Positions 27,301 to 38,200 of a stretch of 64,000 nucleotides of DNA are shown one piece after another. The position numbers and the translations under genes were made by a program. Source of the stretch: Antedon bifida (taxonomy: Eukaryota; Echinodermata; Crinoidea; Comatulida; Antedonidae); assembly GCA_963402885.1 (NCBI GenBank), contig OY727094.1, positions 35,404,501 to 35,468,500 of the forward strand. The letters run 5' to 3'. The notes beneath the pieces are model-generated. The model did not search any database. It saw only the letters and a program-made list of their open reading frames with translations, and was not told the DNA's origin. Position 1 is the stretch's first letter. Every line of letters starts with the position of its first letter.

Positions 27301-30300
27301 AAAAATGAAAGTATAGTCATACTGACATTAGTGTAACACGAAATTGACTCAATCTATATCTCTGTCTGTTGTAATCTAAGAAAACACATAACGATGGCAT
27401 TCATAAGATAGAGAATTAATGAAAAACACTGTCCCGATTACGTTTTACAGTTGTTAAGCTGTTGTAAATATCTCTTAATCAATCATGATCAGGTGATAAG
27501 CACGAAGTTTCAACTAAAACAATCAACAAGCTCAGCAGAAAGTTATAAGCACTAATGTACAGCACCGAATGCTGATACAACTGGAGTGATATTGACCCGG
27601 TCTCATCAGAAACATTCACGCCGTTGCTAGGCCTAGGGCGATTCGTTTCAATCAATTCTTATGGTTATCCGTCAAGTTGGAGTTTGATATAGAAGCGAAA
27701 TACACAATTTTGAGGCAGTATTTTATGTATTAAAACATTTCTTATACTTCTAAAATGTTTTTTTCTGAAAACTACATCAAATAACATCATAATTATCATT
27801 ATCAACCCGTGTGTAAAGTTGTTATATTTCGCGCCGGCAATCTAATATACCTAAAAGGTATAGATTAAGGAAGTCTCTTTTTAGTTTTTACTATACTCCG
27901 TGTTTTGTTTAACAATACTGGCGCCTAAATTACCAACAATGATTTGTATTAAGTTATACACATCCCGACGTTACACATTTAGTTTTACAAATTTTGATTA
28001 AACCGCCAAACTGTCTCGTATTACGTAAAACCTGGTGAAGATAGTTGAATTAGTTAATGGTCGGTAGCCTAAACTGCACTAGAGTTTTTAAATAATTATT
28101 TCGTATACATTTGTTAGCACTTACGTTTCATAAAAGGAAAACAACAAATAGGCCTATGCCCTAATAAGTGTTTTTTACAATATTGTAAGCAATAAATTAT
28201 TATTTTCACTCGTTGAAAAGTTAAATTAAGATTGAGCTCGACTACCAATCTTACTTTTACAATTTACCCAAAATGCTCACAGATACCGCTATAGAGAGTC
28301 TTACGTGTTAATACATCCAAAACAATATTGATACCGTATACCGTATTTATAATTATTGTTCACACAACAGATTCGTAAGCACCGCGATTAAAAATAAAAT
28401 AGATTGATTTAATTGTATCTTTTAGGCATCACGTGCTATGTTAGAACTATTTCAAAGATATGATGATACCATTGCACCAAATGGAGTAGTAGGAGGAGGA
28501 CTTTCAAATGATGGATTAAACCCAGCACTACCCGCCTCAGACGACCGTTACCTCTTGGAATATTTGTTATCACGAGGAGCAACCGGTAACAACTCTGAAG
28601 ATAGATTTCAATCACGGACAAGAAAAGGTGAATATAAGCACAAGAATAATTCCACTCTTCCTTGAGTGAAATACACTATTTCACTCTTCCTTGAGTGAAA
28701 TACACTATTTCACTCTTCCTTGAGTGAAATACACTATTTCACTCTTCCTTGAGTGAAATACACTATTTCACTCTTCCTTGAGTGAAATACACTATTTCAC
28801 TCTTCCTTGAGTGAAATACACTATTTCACTCTTCCTTGAGTGAAATACACTATTTCACTCTTCCTTGAGTGAAATACACTATTTCACTCTTCCTTGAGTG
28901 AAATACACTATTTCACTCTTCCTTCAAGAGTTCAATGGCTCAACGTTTCACTCCTCTTGTTGTTGCATGTAAGAGTTAAAATACAATCTTGATACATAGA
29001 AAAAAGTGAAGTTTCAATACAATTTCACTCTTTCTTTGAGTGAAAGTACAAGTTTCACTCTTTTTGATGCATGTAAAAGTTGAAATACAATCTTGATACA
29101 GAGTGAAGTTACAATTGAATTTTACTCTTCCGTGAGTGAAATTGTAATTTTTTTTTAATTCGATCAGAAAATATTAAATTACAATTTCACTTTTTCTTGA
29201 TGTGAAAAAGAGTTAAATTTTCAATAATTTTATTTATTCAAAATATTTTCTGTAGAATTCAACTCTTTCGTGATACAGAGAAGAGTGAACTTTAGTTGTT
29301 TAGGTTTCCGCAGTCTAGAAGATAGTAGAATTCATCTATTCTTAATTATACTAGTAACTTATGTGTATCGTATAAAAGTGAAGAAAGAAGATAATTCTTA
29401 GTTCTTAGTGATTTTTTTCCACTGATGAATGTGGCAAAGGATTTGATGAAAATATGGCTACTTTAGAATAGATTATTTTATCAGATTACTTAATCAATTA
29501 TTAATTGAATTTAAATCAATAATTTAGTCAATTTCACATTCAACACAAACAAAATATTGAAATACATTCTTGTGGATACATGAGTTAGAACCGCTAATAC
29601 AAATAATCTTTTCGTTGAGTTCGTCCACGTTTGCGTGTTATGTTTTATGTTATTCTTCACCACAGTTTAACAATCTCTTCGGACTTCTTTGTATATATAT
29701 ATATATGCCAACTGTCACATAACATAAACATTATTTTAATTTGAAGTATGCCAAATAAAGGTCTTAATATTTACTTACAATACACATTGTAACCAAAGTA
29801 CGTCATGAGAGCTACATTTTGCAGCACATTTTATGCATGTTTATTCGAAATAAATTGAAACCATTTTTGTTCAAATTGTTGTGGACAGTGTTACTAATTA
29901 TCATATGCACTGACCGATGAAGCCTAGTATAAATTGTGACGTAGATCATATCTCCTTTTCTTGCGATCACGTCGCACTCGGCCCTCTGGCATTTTATGAT
30001 TTCTGCTTTATCAAAATGATGGATACATCTTACAATTTAAGACAACACGTGACTTATTATAACGTGTAAATATGATGTATTATGTATTACTATGATTAAT
30101 AATTTTGAATTTTAATAATCCAACATAAAAACCCCTCAAGTTGGTCTTTTCTTTAATTCGATTCATTGCTTTTAGGCTTTTATGAAATGTAGGCCTAATT
30201 CAAGTTATTTTGTTGATCGAAATACCGATTATGTTACAACATTTATATTCATACAAGAAAGTTTATTAATTGGTCTCTTGTTGTAAAGAAATCCTATCCT

Positions 30301-31077
30301 AGTTTTGTTCGTAAAGTTAGAATTCTAAGATTGTCATTCACTCCAAGGAAACAACAAGTTAACGCATGCGCACAAAAGCTTTTTGATTATCAAGTAATTG
30401 TTATAAACTTGTGCGTCAATTGTTTCTTGCGAATTGACACGTGATCTTTTGTATAAAAACAACTTGAAATGTAGCCACCTATTATATGTATGTATCACCT
30501 ATTGATGTCGACGTAAGAGACAATTTACTTTACGCCAATGTGTTTATAAACTACATAAATTAATTACGTTAAGTTACACTCGTTATTGTGCTTGACACAT
30601 CAACTGCTCATTGCATCCACTTCACGTATGTTTTAACTCGATAATCTTGTATTTAAAAGGAGTACACTTTAATGTATTGTGTGCCTAAAGTGATTTTTAA
30701 ATGGACTTAATATCGGCGTTATAATTAAGCCATTGTGTAAGAATTATCACAGAGTTAGTAAGTAACTGTGCTTAAAGATCAGTTTCAGTGCTGAAAGAAA
30801 GTGACAATTTGACTATCAAATTGAAATTCAAACAAAAAAATCGTGCTGCATTGTGCACATAATCACGTTTTTGCGTAGTTGTTTCAAAATAGTCTGCTGA
30901 AACTGCGCGTCGCCAGTTATTGGCGCCATCAATGTGCGCGCCAACAACACGCGCTAAAGCAATTTTGGAGATTAAGTAAGATAACTTAGAACCTGACATG
31001 TCGTTTTTAATTGTTTCTTAATAACTCTTGTTTTTTTTCCGACAGGTTGCAAAAGTTCTTGGAAACTGTTGTGTTGA
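24397..31077 (+). CDS. Somatostatin/allatostatin-C-type neuropeptide precursor
   Basis: Three exons, 24397-24498, 28426-28627 and 31046-31077, join in phases 0 and 1 into 111 residues, close to vertebrate preprosomatostatin (116). Residues 1-23 form a signal peptide (MAKSAVFAIFIFVGCFSIIS...), followed by a tetrabasic RRRR. The propeptide carries RYLLEYLLS, like the KYFLAELLS helix of somatostatin precursors. The product ends RTRK|GCKSSWKLLC and stops. A basic cleavage site, GCK, a WK pair and a C-terminal Cys immediately before the stop reproduce the layout of [18 protein letters not shown], with a ring of seven instead of ten intervening residues. It would be secreted from neurons or endocrine cells and signal through SSTR-type GPCRs. 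The donors are GTAAGT and GTGAAT; exon 3 follows TTTTTTTTCCGACAG. AATAAA lies at 31102 and 31256. The exon 2-3 join is the critical inference. Confidence 0.65.
26359..26583 (+). repeat. Tandem duplication (~122-bp unit, two copies)
   Basis: Two adjacent copies start TGCACTATTTAAAAGATCAC and contain CACGAAGGGCAAA(A/G)GACC and CATACAATTGACGG. The second copy lacks an internal block of roughly 18 bp. It lies in intron 1 of the somatostatin-type gene. Confidence 0.85.
28653..28935 (+). repeat. 29-bp satellite of perfect hairpins, ten units
   Basis: Units begin every 29 bp at 28653, 28682, 28711, 28740, 28769, 28798, 28827, 28856, 28885 and 28914 and are virtually identical. Each holds TTTCACTC-TTCCTT-GAGTGAAA, an 8-bp stem with a 6-nt loop, followed by TACACTA. 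Degenerate single units continue to about 29300 (e.g. TTTCACTCTTTCTTTGAGTG near 29023). The array starts 25 bp after the exon 2 donor of the somatostatin-type gene, so it would be transcribed in intron 2. Confidence 0.95.
29693..29706. repeat. (TA)7 dinucleotide repeat
   Basis: A short perfect TA run lies in intron 2 of the somatostatin-type gene. Confidence 0.8.
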
Positions 31078-32324
31078 TGATGTCATAATTTGCAAATCTC
31101 TAATAAATCTGAGCAGATGTTTGGAAAACTACTTTAGGCCTGTGGATATTTTGTTTAAAACAGCGCAGTTTAACAGAACTTTGTATTGACAATTTTCAAT
31201 TGTTTTAATGAATGATAAATAATCTTGTTGAAAGGGTTTAAATCACTAAATTAATAATAAATACATTGGTTTGTCGTTTTTTTTTTAAACAAGGGTCGTT
31301 TTACGCGCACGCGGCGCAAATACGTGGACACGTTGGTGGCGCTATTTCAGCAATAAAGGCGATAATTAAAAGGTTCTGGATGTACTTTATAAATTCAACA
31401 GTAAGATGAACTTTTGCACTGACCTAGTAATATTTATACCAAGTGTGTTTACGCTCATAAAACTGAAAACTAGATTTATGGCCGATGATATGTTTACAGT
31501 TATCTAAATTACGCTGTATTTGCGGAAAGGTTCCGTGATAGGAAAACCGGATACTCATATTAAGACATAGCCGTAAAGTTAGGTACATATCTTGTTGACA
31601 TTACTCATCTGTCCACCTAGTCATCGCTAACAGTCAGTATTCAAACCTTTAAAGGTAAAACACATCACTTTAGCGATACTAGTATAAATATTTCGCCATT
31701 CGACACGCGTGTATTATTTATATTACTCGCGATAGTCCGTATTTTATTGTATGAAATGAAAGTGAATTCAACATTCACTCGAAAAGTACACGCGAGTATA
31801 TCGTATGACTATGATTGCTAAATTTACAAAACACAAGTTTGTTTTGTTCATTTTGACAGCAGTACTGTCAACAATACTAAATATATAGCTTAAAAACAAA
31901 AACATTTTATAAATAATTTAGTTTTAATATAAAAAAAACTGCACTCTGTGTCAGTGTACATGAGCTCGCTTATATCATTTATAAACCTATATGACGGTGG
32001 TGGAATGATTTGGTATTAAACATTCGTTAGTTCTCAATAATTAAAATAAACACTTGTACGTTTGAGTGGAGGTACATTTAAGCATATTTAGTGACAATCA
32101 AGTCTGTACTTAAATCGTAATGAAATGTTGATAATTATATGTTATATATTTGTTACAGTATTTATTACAGTAGCTTATCTATGTCAATAAAACGTTGAAA
32201 ATAATAAATAATTTACTTCATACAATTTTACTGTTTTATTTCTTACGTGTTTTATTTTAATATTTGTTTAAAAAATATGATATTTACGATTTATTAATGG
32301 ATGACGTTATTGTTAGCGACGCTC

Positions 32325-32470
32325 TAAAGCTCTGTCCACACTATCAAACGCTATGTGACAAAAACATGTGATCTGCCCATATATGGACTGACGAGGTCAT
32401 ATCACTACTATATTTGGGCATATCACTACTATATTTGGGCACATCACACTTTTTTTTTTCAAACTAGCTG
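32325..32470. mobile_element. MITE copy, CTCTGTCTACAC family
   Basis: TAAAGCTCTGTCCACACTAT at the left, then CCCATATATGG, a repeated CATATCACTACTATATTTGG, and GGGCACATCACAC with a T-run and CAAACTAG at the right. The terminal right arm is lost. Confidence 0.65.
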
Positions 32471-32706
32471 GTTAGGTTTGTCATTTAGTTCGTTAGATTG
32501 CACGTCAACTTTGTTTCATAAATTACTGATTTCTGATGGGCTATCAATAATCATACGTATTTAGTTGACCCGTGGTGATTGGCTGAATCTAAAACGTTTA
32601 TCAATACATACTTTACTTTCTGATTTTATAAATATTGTTCAGATTCGTATTCTTGGTTTTCTATAGATTTCTGTAACGTAATTGGTACCGTTTTATAGTT
32701 CACTAT

Positions 32707-32740
32707 GTCGGTCGGTCTGTCGGTCTGTCTGTCGGTCCGG
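32707..32740. repeat. GTCG/GTCT tetranucleotide repeat
   Basis: An imperfect run of GTCG, GTCT and GTCC units. Confidence 0.8.
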
Positions 32741-33810
32741 TATCACTATGCGTTTTAGCACGCGACTTATGGCTGTTGGCCTTGTTTTCTTTTTACCTCA
32801 TAAATACGTAAAAATCAATTTCAACTGTGATAGACTAATCTCACATTTTAAAACCTTCATAACAATGACGGGGCCGGCTATAACGGACCCGTTTCTCTAC
32901 CAATTTAAAAACAAAATAATCAAGAAAGAAGGGGTGTGAGGTTAAAATGCATTTGCCTTTTATAAGAACCCGAGAAGAAAAGAAGAGATCGGGTAAAAGA
33001 TCTCCACAATAGATTTATATAATAATCTACGAAAACGGGAGCAAATAATGGCAGTCTGGGTGTAAATTTCTTTATGTTTATAATAGCAAAAAGTGCGGAT
33101 ATCAATTTTAACTTAGTTAATCAAAATTGCTATATAAATGAGTTGTCGCGAATTATTGCTATATAAATGAGTTGACAACAAATTTTAACCGCCAGCGGCC
33201 TGATTGAAATAATTACAATCAAAACTCTAAGAAACGACATTTAAAGAATTACCTATGCTAATGATTATACGGTTCATTTAATGTCTGAAAAATTTATAGA
33301 AATCAAAAGTTCAATTATTAATGAAATTGGATGAGTTTACCTCTCGCCAGTTTTTATTCTTCAACCTTTATTACGACAGACGCCAATTAGCCGTCGCTGG
33401 AAGCAACACGAGAAGGAAAACAAAAATGACGGAATGAAGATACGGTAATTGAATAAAAGCCATATCGGTTTTTTCTTAGTTGTAAATACAATTGTTGTGA
33501 TTCAAACTTAGAACAGATGTCCTTGAGATTAAGAAAGAGAAAGAGGTGTACATATTCTGACAAACAGATCAATAGGACTTTAGACTCAGGATTAACCAAG
33601 ATATGTTTTTAGTATATTCGAAAGATTTAACTGAATTGTAAATATTTTCCTGAGAACGAACGAACTTCTATAGGAAAATTAGAATTGAGAGAGTTGAACT
33701 AAACAGTATGTCTAAATACTCATCATCGTCCATTCGAAGTTGTTTATTATTGGGAATGAATTCACTGATAGATAATAATCATATACAACGTTATCCTCAT
33801 CGTCATAACA

Positions 33811-34527
33811 TAATTCTATAACTGTCCATAGGTAGATTGTGACTGACCATTGACAGTCATCTACTAGATACCATATCATCATCACCTAATTCTGTAGCTG
33901 TCCCTAAGTAGATCGTGACTGACCATTGACAGTCATCTACTAGATACCATATCATCATCATCATTATCATCATCATCATCACCTAATTCTGTAGCTGTCC
34001 CTAGGTAGGCCTAGATCGTGACTGACCATTGACAGTCATCTACTAGATACCAATCATCATCACCTAATTTTGTAGCTGTCCCTAGGTAGATCGTGACTGA
34101 CCATTGACAGTCATCTACTAGATACATATCATCATCACCTAATCCTGTAGCTGTCCCTAGGTAGATCGTGACTGACCATTGACAGTCATCTACTAGATAC
34201 CATATCATCATCATCACCTAATTCTGCAGCTGTCCCTAGGTAGATCGTGACTGACCATTGACAGTCATCTACTAGATACCATATCATCATCATCATCATC
34301 ATCACCTAATTCTGTAGCTGTCCCTAGGTAGATCGTGACTGACCATTGACAGTCATCTACTAGATACCATATCATCATCACCTAATTCTGTAGCTGTCCC
34401 TAGGTAGATCGTGACTGACCATTGACAGTCATCTACTAGATACCATATCATCATCACCTAATTCTGCAGCTGTCCCTAGGTAGATCGTGGCTGACCATTG
34501 ACAGTCATCTACTAGATACCATATCAT
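33811..34527. repeat. ~75-95-bp minisatellite, about nine units
   Basis: Units contain AATTCTGTAGCTGTCCCTAG, GTAGATCGTGACTGACCATT and GACAGTCATCTACTAGATAC, separated by variable CATCAT runs that explain the length differences. GACTG...CAGTC gives each unit a small hairpin. Copies are nearly identical except the first, which is diverged. The open frame crossing 34011-34217 is a by-product. A lone diverged relative lies at 53938-54010. Confidence 0.95.
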
Positions 34528-34723
34528 CATCTCTTTATCATCGCCGTCGTCGTATCGTCATGGTCATGACGACTAGCATCGTTATTTGTAATCACATCTC
34601 TCTCTTTATAAGAATCAATATTATTTGTTTCTGTCGCTTTTGTCGTGATCACATTCATTTTTTTTGTGGGGTGGTAACCAGGGAATCCCAGATTTATATT
34701 TGGAAGTTACACAGACAGATTAC

Positions 34724-35127
34724 AAAAAAAATATATGAATATTTAGCTTTCTTTCTTCAATTAATTTTTTAATATACAAAAATGATTTGTTTTCCATTAT
34801 GTAAAAAAAAACATATTTACATTTTGTATGAATTTGTATGAATATAAAACTAAACTAATATCTAAACAAGCAAAACCAACAATGCATGATCGATAGGCGG
34901 CGCTGTTCTATTGTGAAATAGATGTTCATAACAGAATACAAATAAAATATATGAATATTTAGGTTTATTTTTTCAATTAATTTTTCAAATATATAAAATT
35001 ATGTGTTTTCCATTATATATAAAAAAGATATTTACATTGTTTATGAATATCTGAAACTATTACTAAACTAATATCCTAGCAAAAACATTAACAGTGCACG
35101 ATCGACAGACGACGCTGTTCTATTTTG
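34724..35127. repeat. Imperfect direct duplication, ~195-bp units
   Basis: 34724-34917 and 34938-35127 share ATATATGAATATTTAG, TTTTCCATTAT, ATATTTACATT, AAACTAATATC and GACG/GGCG CTGTTCTATT in the same order with many small differences. Confidence 0.7.
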
Positions 35128-35202
35128 AAAAAGCCGTTCAATTTATTGTCATCTTAGGTCCTTTTCATACCAACCTCTATTCCTGGATAATATGGGTCGT
35201 GA

Positions 35203-38200
35203 CTACAAACTGGTATTATTTTCATCTTTTCTTGAAAATATCTCTTCACACGATCCGTGTTTGTTTGAATTCAAAATAAACAATTTGGACGATGAGGGCA
35301 GTCGTAGCCTTTTATTTTTTATGATAATTACTGTAAACACGACAATGATTACTAGAACGAGAATTCCAACACCAATACCAGTGGGTAAAATGAAGCTGTT
35401 TGTGTTGTCACTACTTTCGCCTTGTGATCTTGTTGATCACCCAGCTAGCAATGACACGTTGGGCCGACGTTGGTTTAAGGTCAACAGTTACGTTGGCCCA
35501 ACAGCTTTATTCGACGTAGGCCCGACGTAATTTTTTCCATCGGCCCTTAGTGGGCCCAACGTGTTGGTCAGACGTTGGTACAACGCGTTGGGCCAACGTC
35601 GGTATAACGTCATTGTTTACGTTGGCTTATGAACTTTCTGCGACGTAGGCCCGACGTAGATTTTTCCATCGGCACTTGGTGGGCCCAACGCGTTGGGTAG
35701 ACGTTGTCCCAACGCGTTGGGCGAACGTCGGTATAACGTCAATGTTTACGTTGGCTTATCAACTTTCTGCGACGTAGTCCCGACGTATTTTTTTCCATCG
35801 GCCCTTAGTGGGCCCAACGCGTTGGGTAGACGTTGTCCTAACACGTTGTGCCAACGTTGGTATAACGTCTTTGTTTACGTTGGCTTATCAACGTTCTGCG
35901 ACGTAGGCCCGACGTAATTTTTTACATCGGCCTTTAGTGGACCCAACGCGTTAGACAGACGTTGGTGCAACGTCATTGTTGCCATCTTTGGCCTAATGCG
36001 TTGGACAAACGTTGACCCAACCTCTTGGTTTAACGTCGGCTGAACGTCATAGAATACGGTATCCCAGCTTTTGATGACGTTGGTGTAGTAGAATCAGTAC
36101 ATTAGATACATTTTGCAGCCCAATATGTACGTTGGAACATCGTCGGTTCAATGACAACTTGGCGCAAAGTGACAAATATGGCATTAACCCTGTTGTAAAA
36201 ACACAGATATGATGATAAAACAATATTTTAGCACTGGGTGATTTAAACTAATGGGTTTGTAGAGTTTTGCAACTAAAACCCGATAAAAACAGACAATACC
36301 AATATTAACAAAAGTATTATGTTAAAACAACGTTTTAGCTTTGGATATTTTCAGTTACAGTTGTAACTAAAACTATTTAAAAACAGTTGATAATACGCAA
36401 GACGCAGATATATGTTAAATAATGTTTTTAATAAATATATCCTATTATTAACAGATACCGTAGAGACAAAACAATTTAACTAAAATTATACAACATCTGT
36501 TTCCTAATAGAAAAAATACGGTTTAATTTTAAAGACATAAAGTACTGTAGGTCTACATTTTATATTACTGTATAACTTTACTATTCTATACAAAATACAA
36601 TAAATACATATTAAAACAACAATATTTTTTACTTAATTTCAGTCATACCAGTCAGTAAAGACCAGTGTATTTTTCTTTGGCTTAAGACACGTTTATACTG
36701 TACAGTACTACGATAAGTAGATAAACATACTGTACATTTTTCTTACGGAAAACAAAAGAAATCGACAAGGTTTTCAACCTAGAACTATGGGATAACTATT
36801 TATGCCATTTATGTCTTTGTATTGTGGTCAATAAGAACAATAACATTATTATCACGATATTATTGCTCTTACTAAAACTGACGTCATCTGATTCATTGTG
36901 AAAATATTATTTTCATGAAAGACAGCATAGGCCTAAATGGTTATCCTACAGTTCTAGATTGAAAATGTAATAAAGAATTCTAAGGTTATTAATGTACTGT
37001 ATATACCTATATAAACACAAATGTTTGTTTCTTATTAAGATCTACCTTAAGTAGGCCTACTTCTTTTTATGTTACAATTACAATTTGCAACACTGTACAT
37101 AATTCGAACTTCAAATAGTTCTAGTTGTGTTTCTCATTCTAATTCAACATTAGTGTCCTTATCAAATTTAAAAAGTACATATCATATCGCACATAAGATA
37201 CATTGTTCTACGACTGTAAAGCAGAGTGACGATTGGACCATTTGAGGTATAAATTGTTGCCACGTCATCCGGTCTTATACTGGTATATTTCTGTAAAAAA
37301 ATTATTAACGATATGATAGAAATGTGTTTATGATATGATGATGCTAAAAATGCTGTGTTCCAATTAAAAGAGGGATAAATTATATTTTGCTTAAAAAATT
37401 GTCAGTGTAGTAGGCTACATATTAGCTTCATAAAACTACAGACAGGCATGCAATATCAAATGGCGATTAATAAAATATGGGATTATATTTAGCAGTATTA
37501 AGATCCTATCCTATAACTATGACATAGAAATGAATACATATTACAATACTCTAATAATGACAAGAGGTATAAATTAATCAATACGTATTTATTTTATTTT
37601 ACGAATATTTTGATATTCAAGGTAATAGCTATATTTTAAGTAACGTATTTAAACATCAAAACTATAAAGAAGTGGTAGTGTTATGCGCGATTTGAACGAT
37701 CACTCAGAGGTATTACAAGAATACGAATATATAGGCCTACAGTACTGTTACACCGGTTCACTCAATGGCAAAACGGTGATGTAAAAACTTGGATATATAT
37801 CAATTGTACGATTTGTAATCAACGAAAACATTTTAAACTAACCTAAAGTTTAAAAATACAAAATCTTACCAGCAAAATAATAACAAGCAACATTAACTGA
37901 AGAGCAAGATGATAGCAGTTACCAATTCGAAATTCAAATGGAGACTTCCGTCGTTAGGCAAAGTACAGTTAAGTGAATGGAATGTGACCTAGGTTCTCCC
38001 ATTAGAGTAATTAATGTCACTCGTAGTGGCTAAAACAATATAATTAATAGTTTTTATCAGAGGAGGGCTCTCTGTATTCTGGTTCCCTGGTTTTAGTTAT
38101 ATGGTATACCTGAGTACATCTCACTGAAGATGCCTTAATTACAAATTTTAACTCCAACTACACGATGCTTCTATTTAAGTCGATGTCCAAGAGTTGGGAT

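Larger units (their letters stand above)
31078..35202. other. Intergenic region between convergent genes
   Basis: The 3' UTR of the somatostatin-type gene probably ends near 31.1-31.3 kb, and the minus-strand VWDE-like gene has an AATAAA at 35142-35147 (minus sense), about 56 nt after its stop. Between them are a MITE (32325-32470), short GTCG/GTCT repeats (32707-32740), a nine-copy minisatellite (33811-34527) and a 200-bp duplication (34724-35127). No other gene is supported. Confidence 0.45.

Noticed and set aside
28653..28935. CRISPR-like regular array
   Set aside because: Units are contiguous 29-bp repeats with no unique spacers, in a eukaryotic intron; it is a satellite.
31046..31186. 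Alternative frame of the last somatostatin-type exon with an insulin A-chain-like Cys pattern (CC...C...C)
   Set aside because: The spacing is CC-x6-C-x8-C, not the strict CC-x3-C-x8-C. The upstream exons have no B-chain cysteines, and the phase does not fit exon 2.
34011..34217. Open frame with WYLVDDCQWSVTIYLGTAT repeats
   Set aside because: It is a translation of the minisatellite; the frame is broken in neighbouring units.
35192..35917. + strand open frames over the left arm of the foldback element
   Set aside because: Repeat artefacts of CAACGTTGG-rich units, partly antisense to the real transmembrane exon.
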